The position numbers and the translations under genes were made by a program. Below, piece by piece: positions 36,973 to 46,501 of a stretch of DNA of 64,000 nucleotides. The notes beneath the pieces were generated by a model. That model made no database searches. It was not told where the DNA came from and saw only the letters and a list, made by a program, of their open reading frames with translations. Positions within the stretch are counted from its first letter, which is position 1. Each line of letters begins with the position of its first letter. Where the stretch lies: contig JANJXV010000154.1 of NCBI GenBank assembly GCA_024803745.1, forward strand, positions 496,001 through 560,000. The letters are read 5' to 3'. The stretch is from Megascapheus bottae. Taxonomy: Eukaryota > Chordata > Mammalia > Rodentia > Geomyidae.

Positions 36973-37180
36973 CAGGGCATCTTGCACATATTTTTGACGT
37001 CAATCTACTAGGATATTATTAGGTTTCTGTATCCTAATCAATTTTTTCCTGATGATTAGCTTTGCTGTCATGTGTAAAAAATGCAAGAGGGAAAAACACA
37101 GAAGAATTAGTGAAATTAAAAAAAAAGCATTAGACACAGTTAAGTGTTCATTCTTTGTAGGAGAAAGGATATTTGGATAT

Positions 37181-37198
37181 GATGATGATGATGATGAC
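37181..37198 (+). repeat. (GAT)n microsatellite, 5 repeats
   Basis: Five GAT triplets then GAC. This is the shortest among the direct copies. Confidence 0.95.
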
Positions 37199-37220
37199 TT
37201 TATAATTACTATGTCAGGGT

Positions 37221-37422
37221 TGAGAGTTTGGCATAGTGGTAGAGTGCTTGCCTAGCATCCATGAAGATCTGGGTTTGATTGCTCAGTACCACATAGATAG
37301 AAAATCTAGATGTGGCACTGTGGCTCAAGTGGCAGAGGGCTAGACTTGAGAAAACCCGAGGACAGTGCTCAGGCCCTGAATTCAAGCCCCAAGACTGGCA
37401 GAAAGATAAAAGAAAATAAAAA
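37221..37422 (+). mobile_element. SINE-A dimeric tRNA-derived SINE
   Basis: Copy of the element at 120-321. Confidence 0.8.
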
Positions 37423-38085
37423 TGCTTTTTACGAGCTAATTCACTCACAGCATTTGCTTCTGAAATCTTCGCTTCTGCATCTTGTGAAATACCCCTTTCC
37501 CTCAACGTAGACAAGAAAAACAGATCCATCCCATGGTCCACTGTGAGGCCACTGGTTGGGCTAAGAGCTAGTCGTGCAGCAACACATAAGTTTTATTCTA
37601 ATACTTTCCAAACTTTGTACTCAAATATGCTACCTACTTACCAACTTATGTCAGTTATCCTTATGCTATAACTTTTCTTCATTACTACAATATTCTTACA
37701 CTCCTACGTTAATCCTCTTGCACCTCCCCTGACCTCTCTCATTCTTTTTTTCTATCTCTGGACCTCTGCTCGTCTTTCAACCCTTATACTGCACGGATCT
37801 ACACTTGATGGCTGTTGAGCAATATTGTATATGTAGGTGGTTAATTATTCTCTAGGCTCAGAGGGACATAAAGACAATAGAGATTGGATTGAGAGGCTTA
37901 TTGTTTTGGGTATAAATCGCTTATCAGTGGTTGTATTAGGCTGGTCTGTAAGTGCACAAAAAGAAAGAGTGATAATACCAATCAAAACTTGTGAACATCT
38001 AGTGTCTGCCAGCTACAGGGGTCTAGGTTGGTTATATCTGAAAAACTATAATCGTATTTAGTAGTAATCTTGCTCCCATTTTCAA

Positions 38086-39269
38086 ATGGGCAGAACAAGA
38101 AACTCAAGAAAAATGTCAAATCAAGAAACAACATCCCCCACCCAATGTAAACAGACAATGGAACAGTCACTGGCAAACCTAGAGGAGAGTCTTCCAATTG
38201 CTACACAAATGCAATTGATAAACATCATTAATGAAAAATGTGAAAATATAAAGAAAGAGATAATGGAGGAAGCCATACCTGAACAAGAGGAAAGCAAAAA
38301 CAAGGTGATAAGTGAAAAAGAAGAAGCCATAAAGGAGGCCATAATAAAGGTTTTTCAAAGAAAGATGGATGAATTCAAAGAATCCACAAATAAAGACGTG
38401 ACCAAACTCCAGCAAATGTCCAAAGAAAATAAAGCTACTGAGCTAACCACTCAAAAGGAAATCAAGGAGATAAAGAAATCCATACATGATCTAAAACAAG
38501 GGATGCAAGGCATCAAAAGTGAGCAATTAGAAGCAAGGGAGATGAAAAATAAAGTAGATAGCTTTGATAGCAGGTTAGACATTGCAGAGGAGAGAATTTC
38601 CGTGGCTGAAGATAATTTAGGTATTATAAAGAACAGAAAATGAGTCAATCCAAATCTAGGAAATATGAGAGAGCGCTTCAGGAGGTCCAAGATACAATTA
38701 GGAAGCCTAATTTAAGGCTAGTTGGTACTGAGGAGGGCGTGGAGAAAGAGGTCAATGGTATTGGAAATATACTTCAGGGAATCATCTCAGAGAATTTCCC
38801 AAATATCCAGAAGGGCAGGCCCATCCAGATACGAGAAGCTTTTAGAACCCCAAACAGACCTGACCAGAAAAGAACATCCCACCGCCACATTGTGATCCCA
38901 ACTGGATCAATAGAAACGAAAGGAAAGATCCTAAAGGCAGCCAGGGAAAAGGGATCAGTAACCTACAAAGGCAAACCAATCAGAATAACCCCAGATTTCT
39001 CAGCAGAGACCATGCAAGCACGAAGTGACTGGAAGCATATATGTCATGCCCTTAAATCAAAAAACTACCAACCAAGAATACTGTGGCCAGCTAAGCTCTC
39101 ATTCATAACTGAGGGAAAAATAAAAACATTCCATTCCAGGGAAAAGCTGCAACAATATGTCGAAACAAAACCAACACTACAGAGAATTCTCAAAGATGCT
39201 CTGTACATAGAAAACCAAAATAAATGCAATATAGGGAAAGAAATGGCACCTAAACAGCATACCATCTAA
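38086..39269 (+). pseudogene. L1 ORF1 remnant, copy 6, second half intact
   Basis: The 4-bp deletion still splits it into 38086-38643 and 38640-39269. The second part is 209 codons and runs to the natural ORF1 end (39267-39269), because the internal stop of the other copies is TGG here. Within the same ~35 bp it also reads ALKSKNYQPRILW instead of ALISNNYQPRIL*, three changes towards the general L1 consensus. This suggests a conversion patch or a retained ancestral tract. Confidence 0.9.
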
Positions 39270-39317
39270 GGACCACAAGAACTGTCAAGACACAGGCCCT
39301 ACTAAAAGCTTTTAAAA

Positions 39318-41634
39318 ATGGTAGGAACTAATAAATATCTCTCAATCCTAACTCTCAATATCAATGGACTTAACTCTCCAATTAAACGGCATAGGTTGTC
39401 TAGTTGGATCAAAAAGCAAGAGCCATCGTTCTGCTGCCTTCGAGAGACACATCTTACCCAAAAACAATCATCTTTTGAAAGTGAGAGGTTGGAATAAACT
39501 CTATCAAGCTAACTGCCCCCATAAACAGGCTAGAGTTGCCATCCTCATATCAGATACAATAGAATTCAAACTAAAATTAGTAAGAAAAGACAAAGAAGGT
39601 TACTACATACTACTAAAGTGATCTTTCCTCCCGGAAGACATAACAATCCTAAATATTTACACACCCAATCCCGGAGCTCCAAACTTCATCAAGCAAACTT
39701 TACTTACACTGAAACCATACATAGATCGAAACACAGTGATTGTTGGTGAGTTTAACACACCACTCTCACCTATGGACAGATCAACAAGGCAAAAACTCAA
39801 CAGAGAAACCTTAGAACTGAACAACTATATAGACCAACTAGATCTAACAGACATCTGCAGAATATTCCACCCAGTAACACCACAATATACGTTTTTCTCA
39901 GCAGCACATGGAACATTTTCCAAAATAGACCACATCTTAGGCCATAAAGCAAACCTGGACAGATTCAGAAACACTGAAATTATACCATGCACACTCTCAG
40001 ACCATAAAGGCATCAAATTGGAGCTGAACACACATCTCCACCAAAGAAAACCCTGTAACTCATGGAGACTGAACCACACATTGTTGAATCAAAAACAATG
40101 GGTAATCGAAGAGATCAGAACAGATATCCAACTGTTTATGAAATTTAACAATAAGGAGCACACAAATATCAACTCCTTAGGGACACAACAAAGGCAGTAC
40201 TCAGAGGAAAATTTATAGCGCGGAGTGCCTACAACAGCAAGTTGGAAAAATGGCAAACCAACTAGTTAATGTCTCACCTTAACCTCCTGGAAAAAGAGCA
40301 ACAAACCAACCCTAAACCCATTAGGAGAAAGCAAATTATTAAAATCAAAGCAGAATTAAATGATTTGGAATAAAAAAACTATAGAAAGAATCAACAAAAC
40401 AAGGAGTTGGTTCTTGGAAGAATTAACAAAATTGACAAGCCCTTAGCAAATCTTACCAAAAAAAGAAGAGAGCATATCGAAATAAACAAAATCGCAGATG
40501 AAAATGGTAATATCAGGACAGAAATTACCAAGATCCAGAATATCATGAGGGAATACTTCTCAAACCTTTACGCCAACAAATTTGAGAATCTAGAAGAAAT
40601 GGATGAATTCCTAGACAATATTAACATACACACACTGAACCAAGAAGAGCTATCCCAACTCAACAGGCCTATTTCAAGCTCTGAAATAGAAATGGAAATG
40701 AGACAACTTCCACTTAAAAAGAGCCCAGGGCCAGATGGATTCACAGCTGAATTCTATAAGGTCTTCAAAGCAGAGCTCACACCAATACTCCTCAAGCTCT
40801 TCAACGAAATTGAAAATGAAGGTCCTTTACCAAACTCATTCTGTGAAGCCAGCATATCCCTCATCCCCAAAACAGACAGAGATTCATCAAAGAAAGAGAT
40901 CTATAGACCCATTTCTTTGATGAACATCGATGCAAAACTTCTCAACAAAATACTGGCCAACCGTCTACAACAACTCATCAAAAAAATTATACACTATGAT
41001 CAAACTGGATTCATCACAGGGAGGCAAAGCTGGTTCAACATACACAAATCAATTAATATAATTCAACACATCAACAGGAGCAGGGATAAAATCACATGAT
41101 TGTCTCAATAGTTGCGGAAAAGGCATTTGGGAAGATCCAAAACCCCTTTATGTTAAAAGATGTGGAGAAACTAGGAATCCATAGAACATTTCTCAATGTA
41201 ATAAAGGCTGTGTATGAGAAACCCACTGCTAGTATTATACTTAATGGTGAAAATCTAAAGCCATTCCCTCTAAAATCAGGAACGAGACAAGGATGCCCAC
41301 TCTCTCCACTCCTTTTTAACATAGTACTAGAATTCCTAGACAGTGCAATAAGGCAAGAAGCAAGCATAAAGTGGATCCAAGTAGGGAAAGAGGAAATAAA
41401 ACTATTCCTCTTTGCAGATGACATGATTGTGTATTTAAAGCATCCTATAGACTCTACTCCCAAGTTCCTTGAGCTGATTCAAAGCTTTGGAAGGGTAGCA
41501 GGCGATAAAATCAACCCTCACAAATCAGCTGCCTTACTTTACGCCAACACTGAGAGGAACGAGGCAATAATCACGAAAAAAAATACTTTCACAATAGTCT
41601 CAAAGAAAACAAAGTACCTAGCAATTAGCTTAAC
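39318..41634 (+). pseudogene. L1 ORF2 remnant, copy 6, truncated
   Basis: The EN-start stop of copies 1-5 is absent (FCCLRETHL; tgc at ~39435), but the extra T frameshift remains. Pieces: 39364-39621 (new TGA after YILLK), 39736-40218, and a 230-codon fingers piece 40407-41099 that lacks both the FCE stop and the A-run deletion of the other direct copies. In 41096-41634 the catalytic [10 protein letters not shown] reads [10 protein letters not shown] (GTT at 41111-41113, GGG at 41129-41131), so RT activity would be lost even without truncation. FADDM is present. Confidence 0.9.
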
Positions 41635-41635
41635 A
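41634..41635. other. Head-to-head inversion junction inside ORF2
   Basis: To the left, sequence follows a + strand ORF2 up to ...attagcttaac, where other copies continue taagaatg. To the right it is the reverse complement of the ORF2 segment encoding NKFENLEEM, starting atttcttctag. At most one base (c) is shared between the parents at the joint, and there is no inserted sequence. This suggests end joining or a template switch with little homology. Confidence 0.9.
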
Positions 41636-42919
41636 TTTCTTCTAGATTCTCAAATTTGTTGGCGTAAAGGTTTGAGAAGTATTCCCTCATGATATACTGG
41701 ATCTTGGTAATTTCTGTCGTGATATTACCATTTTCATCTGCGATTTTGTTTATTTCGATATGCTCTCTTCTTTTTTTGGTAAGATTTGCTAAGGGCTTGT
41801 CAATTTTGTTAATTCTTTCAAGAACCAACTCCTTGTTTTGTTGATTCTTTCTATAGTTTTTTTTTATTCCAAATCATTTAATTCTGCTTTGATTTTAATA
41901 ATTTGCTTTCTCCTAATGGGTTTAGGGTTGGTTTGTTGCTCTTTTTCCAGGAGGTTAAGGTGAGACATTAACTAGTTGGTTTGCCATTTTTCCAACTTGC
42001 TGTTGTAGGCACTCCATGCTATAAATTTTCCTCTGAGTACTGCCTTTGTTGTGTCCCTAAGGAGTTGATATTTGTGTGATCCTCATTGTTAAATTTCATA
42101 AACAGTTGGATATCTGTTCTGATCTCTTCGATTACCCATTGTTTTTGATTCAACAATGTGTGGTTCAGTCTCCATGAGTTACAGGGTTTTCTTTGGTGGA
42201 GATGTGTGTTCAGCTCCAATTTGATGCCTTTATGGTCTGAGAGTGTGCATGGAATAATTTCAGTGTTTCTGAATCTGTCCAGGTTTGCTTTATGGCCTAA
42301 GATGTGGTCTATTTTGGAAAATGTTCCATGTGCCGCTGAGAAAAACGTGTATTGTGGTGTTACTGGGTGGAATATTCTGCAGATGTCTGTTAGATCTAGT
42401 TGGTCTATATAGTTGTTCAGTTCTAAGGTTTCTCTGTTGAGTTTTTGCCTTGTTGATCTGTCCATAGGTGAGAGTGGTGTGTTAAACTCACCAACAATCA
42501 CTGTATTTCGATCTATGTATGGTTTCAGTGTAAGTAAAGTTTGCTTGATGAAGTTTGGAGCTCCGGGATTGGGTGTGTAAATATTTAGGATTGTTATGTC
42601 TCCCGGGAGGAAAGATCCCTTTAGTAGTATGTAGTAACCTTCTTTGTCTTTTCTTACTAATTTTAGTTTGAAGTCTATTGTATCTGATACGAGGATGGCA
42701 ACTCTAGCCTGTTTATGGGGGCAGTTAGCTTGATAGAGTTTATTCCAACCTCTCACTTTCAAAAGATGATTTTTTTTGGGTAAGATGTGTCTCTCGAAGT
42801 CAGCAGAACGATGGCTCTTGCTTTTTGATCCAACTAGACAACCTATGCCGTTTAATTGGAGAGTTCAGTCCATTGATATTGAGAGTTAGGATTGAGAGAT
42901 ATTTATTAGTTCCTACCAT
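41635..42919 (-). pseudogene. L1 ORF2 remnant, copy 7 (EN and start of RT only)
   Basis: EN piece 42019-42762 in the shifted frame and fingers piece 41625-41828, which crosses the joint by a few codons. The EN-start TGA is present (gctgacttcgag in sense), unlike copy 6, and the T-run is longer still (gattttttttggg). It ends at NLEEM. GEFN replaces GDFN, and SDH is conserved. Confidence 0.9.
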
Positions 42920-42967
42920 TTTTAAAAGCTTTTAGTAGGGCCTGTGTCTTGACAGTTCTTGTGGTCC

Positions 42968-44151
42968 TTAGATGGTATGCTGTTTAGGTGCCATTTCTTT
43001 CCCTATATTGCATTTATTTTGGTTTTCTATGTATAGAGCATCTTTGAGAATTCTCTGTAGTGTTGGTTTTGTTTCGACATATTGTTGCAGCTTTTCCCTG
43101 GAATGGAATGTTTTTATTTTTCCCTCAGTTATGAAAGAGAGCTTAGCTGGCTACAGTATTCTTGGTTGGTAGTTATTTGATATAAGGGCATGACATATAT
43201 GCTTCCAGTCACTTCGTGCTTGCATGGTCTCTGCTGAGAAATCTGGGGTTATTCTGATTGGTTTGCCTTTGTAGGTTACTGGTCCCTTTTCCCTGGCTGC
43301 CTTTAAGATCTTTCCTTTCGTTTCTATTGATCCAGTTGGGATCACAATGTGGCGGTGGGATGTTCTTTTCTGGTCAGGTCTGTTTGGGGTTCTAAAAGCT
43401 TCTCGTATCTGGATGGGCCTGCCCTTCTGGATATTTGGGAAATTCTCTGAGATGATTCCCTGAAGTATATTTCCAATACCATTGACCTCTTTCTCCACGC
43501 CCTCCTCAGTACCAACTAGCCTTAAATTAGGCTTCCTAATTGTATCTTGGACCTCCTGAAGCGCTCTCTCATATTTCCTAGATTTGGATTGACTCATTTT
43601 CTGTTCTTTATAATACCTAAATTATCTTCAGCCACGGAAATTCTCTCCTCTGCAATGTCTAACCTGCTATCAAAGCTATCTACTTTATTTTTCATCTCCC
43701 TTGCTTCTAATTGCTCACTTTTGATGCCTTGCATCCCTTGTTTTAGATCATGTATGGATTTCTTTATCTCCTTGATTTCCTTTTGAGTGGTTAGCTCAGT
43801 AGCTTTATTTTCTTTGGACATTTGCTGGAGTTTGGTCACGTCTTTATTTGTGGATTCTTTGAATTCATCCATCTTTCTTTGAAAAACCTTTATTATGGCC
43901 TCCTTTATGGCTTCTTCTTTTTCACTTATCACCTTGTTTTTGCTTTCCTCTTGTTCAGGTATGGCTTCCTCCATTATCTCTTTCTTTATATTTTCACATT
44001 TTTCATTAATGATGTTTATCAATTGCATTTGTGTAGCAATTGGAAGACTCTCCTCTAGGTTTGCCAGTGACTGTTCCATTGTCTGTTTACATTGGGTGGG
44101 GGATGTTGTTTCTTGATTTGACATTTTTCTTGAGTTTCTTGTTCTGCCCAT
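42968..44151 (-). pseudogene. L1 ORF1 remnant, copy 7
   Basis: Parts 43594-44151 and 43151-43597 are split by the same 4-bp deletion, with the TAG stop at the same Trp position as copies 1-5. The HIVIPTGS and TNKDVTKL variants are shared with copy 6 only. GPVTYKG (S to P) is private. Confidence 0.9.
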
Positions 44152-44814
44152 TTGAAAATGGGAGCAAGATTACTACTAAATACGATTATAGTTTTTCAGA
44201 TATAACCAACCTAGACCTCTGTCGCTGGCAGACACTAGATGTTCACAAGTTTTGATTGGTATTATCACTCTTTTTTTTTGTGCACTTACAGACCAGCCTA
44301 ATACAACCACTGATAAGCGATTTATACCCAAAACAATAAGCCTCTCAATCCAATCTCTATTGTCTTTAAGTCCCTCTGAGCCTAGAGAATAATTAACCAC
44401 CTACATATACAATATTGCTCAACAGCCATCAAGTGTAGATCCGTGCAGTATAAGGGTTTAAAGACGAGCAGAGGTCCAGAGATAGAAAAAAAGAATGAGA
44501 AAGGTCAGGGGAGGTGCAAGAGGATTAACGTAGGAGTGTAAGAATATTGTAGTAATGAAGAAAAGTTATAGCATAAGGATAACTGACATAAGTTGGTAAG
44601 TAGGTAGCATATTTGAGTACAAAGTTTGGAAAGTATTAGAATAAAACTTATGTGTTGCTGCACGACTAGCTCTTAGCCCAACCAGTGGCCTCACAGTGGA
44701 CCATGGGATGGATCTGTTTTTCTTGTCTACGTTGAGGGAAAGGGGTATTTCACAAGATGCAGAAGCGAAGATTTCAGAAGCAAATGCTGTGAGTGAATTA
44801 GCTCGTAAAAAGCA

Positions 44815-45016
44815 TTTTTATTTTCTTTTATCTTTCTGCCAGTCTTGGGGCTTGAATTCAGGGCCTGAGCACTGTCCTCGGGTTTTCTCAAGTCCAGCCC
44901 TCTGCCACTTGAGCCACAGTGCCACATCTAGATTTTCTATCTATGTGGTACTGAGCAATCAAACCCAGATCTTCATGGATGCTAGGCAAGCACTCTACCA
45001 CTATGCCAAACTCTCA
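44815..45016 (-). mobile_element. SINE-A, inverted copy
   Basis: Reverse complement of the element at 120-321. Confidence 0.8.
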
Positions 45017-45039
45017 ACCCTGACATAGTAATTATAAAG

Positions 45040-45061
45040 TCATCATCATCATCATCATCAT
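45040..45061 (-). repeat. (GAT)n microsatellite, 6 repeats, inverted
   Basis: Reads as CAT repeats on +: six GAT then GAC on the reverse strand. Confidence 0.95.
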
Positions 45062-45266
45062 ATCCAAATATCCTTTCTCCTACAAAGAATGAACACTTAA
45101 CTGTGTCTAATGCTTTTTTTTAATTTCACTAATTCTTCTGTGTTTTTCCCTCTTGCATTTTTTACACATGACAGCAAAGCTAATCATCAGGAAAAAATTG
45201 ATTAGGATACAGAAACCTAATAATATCCTAGTAGATTGACGTCAAAAATATGTGCAAGATGCCCTG

Positions 45267-45457
45267 TGTGTTTGACCTAGTGGGAGAGTCCTTGGCTACC
45301 AAGCAGTAAGCCTCAGGTTTGATTCCTCATTACCACATACATAGAAAACGCTGCAAGTGGTGCTGTGGCTCGGTGGGACAGCTAAAGCCTAAAGAAAGCC
45401 CAAGAACAATGTTCACACTCTGAGGTCAAGTCCCAAGACTAGCAAAAACAAAAAACA
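45267..45457 (+). mobile_element. SINE-B, inverted array copy
   Basis: Sense orientation here: gtttgacctagtgggagag..., gtggtgctgtggctcggtgg..., gaggtcaagtcccaag, then the A-rich tail agcaaaaacaaaaaac. Confidence 0.75.
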
Positions 45458-45860
45458 TTCGACAAGGGGCAAAATGCAGGCAGAGAAGGCACTGTGAAGC
45501 TAATGTTTTGTAAAGGATGAGGGCAATATTGACCCTTAAGTTTGGATCTTACCTAAGAAAGGCTCCTTGAGCCTGAGACCAGACTGGTAGTTGGGCCTAG
45601 TGGAAGACATTGGGATTGGACAAATAAGGTGTGCTGTATACTACATCCACATGTATATTGTGAGACTGGAGGAGAGATTCAGCCTCCAGTATGTCTTTGG
45701 TGAGGTCTTTTGTGAGCAAGGATCTTTGGTCATTGGGCCCTGAAAGGTGACCCTGCCTCCCTCACAATGGAACAGAATATGGAACCCTGGTAACCAAGCC
45801 ACTGTAACTAACAACCAGCTCAAGCCAGCTCACTTGGCCTGTGGCTCAGGAGGAAGAAAG

Positions 45861-46027
45861 ATGTTGCTGTGCTGTTGCCAAAGGTCAGGAAACTCGAGTC
45901 TCAGGCATGGAAGTTGTGGATGTCTTACTCGAAGATGTACATGCTAGATCATTGCCAAGCCACAAATCCAGTATAACAGAACTTTCTCTAAGAAGAAGGC
46001 CAGGAAAATCCAGGGCAACCAGATGAG
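45861..46027 (+). pseudogene. RalGDS-like exon 1 remnant, donor GT retained
   Basis: MLLCCCQRSGNSSLRHGSCGCL... ends RRCTC*. Exon end GATGAG is followed by GTAAAT. It lies between inverted L1 copies 7 and 8 and is the only array exon copy on the + strand. Confidence 0.5.
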
Positions 46028-46501
46028 GTAAATTTCTAAGAAGAAATGTATTTGACCCCATCATCCTCCCCACACACTACAACTTTCTTTGTTTTCATTT
46101 TTTTATTGTAATTAGTAAAAGGGTTAGATGATATTTGCCAGATAGAAGGTGCATTAATTCACATACATTGATACCCTTTCACATGTCTTGGTACCCATTT
46201 CCCTCCAACACCACACCCCCCACCCGTCTTGGTTTTCCCCCCTTCCCTATCAAATTTCAAATATCCAAATACAAATAAATTCAATATATCACATAACAAA
46301 GTGAGATACTATACCAATATGGGATAACCAAGGGACAGCAAGCGAGATGAGAGACAACATAGTACATTAAGGACAACAATCATTCATTATATGGCTTTTG
46401 TGTCAATATCCTGGAGGTCCTTTCAATTAGCTTCACATTATATGGCCTTATATATGGCCTTTTGCTCTATTGTCAATCTCTGCTAGTAGAGCCCAAGGTT
46501 T

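Larger units (their letters stand above)
36155..37525 (+). repeat. Array-unit flank between L1 copies 5 and 6
   Basis: Same organisation, with a short (GAT)5. It forms part of the left arm of the palindrome and pairs with 44712-46083. Confidence 0.9.
37526..41634 (+). mobile_element. LINE-1 copy 6 (3'-truncated by inversion)
   Basis: Leader 37526-38085, ORF1 and the N-terminal ~60% of ORF2. It is cut at 41634 by the inversion joint, so the RT thumb, cysteine knuckle, 3' UTR and tail are missing. It is the least decayed direct copy in several places (see its ORFs) but carries many private substitutions in its last ~540 bp. Confidence 0.93.
41635..44711 (-). mobile_element. LINE-1 copy 7 (inverted, 3'-truncated)
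   Basis: Reverse-strand L1 5' half: leader 44152-44711, ORF1 42968-44151, and ORF2 from 42919 down to the joint at 41635. It shares private ORF1 variants with copy 6 and forms the right arm of the palindrome. Confidence 0.92.
36155..46083. repeat. Large inverted repeat (palindrome) with ~1.03-kb spacer
   Basis: The right arm from 41635 is the reverse complement of the left arm ending at 40600, so position x pairs with about 82235-x near the centre. Both arms contain the RalGDS-exon flank, the L1 leader, ORF1 and the N-terminal half of ORF2. The 1034-bp spacer 40601-41634 is the ORF2 RT region present only in copy 6. Copies 6 and 7 share private ORF1 variants (R to P in HIVIPTGS; N to D in TNKDVTKL), so the arms are sisters. 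Confidence 0.85.
44712..46083 (-). repeat. Array-unit flank between inverted L1 copies 7 and 8
   Basis: Reverse complement of the standard flank: SINE-A, (GAT)n, SINE-B, RalGDS-like exon (now on +), ending at the copy 8 tail. Confidence 0.9.

Noticed and set aside
41625..41828. Fusion protein across the inversion joint
   Set aside because: Only a few codons cross the joint before a stop. It is a by-product of the rearrangement.
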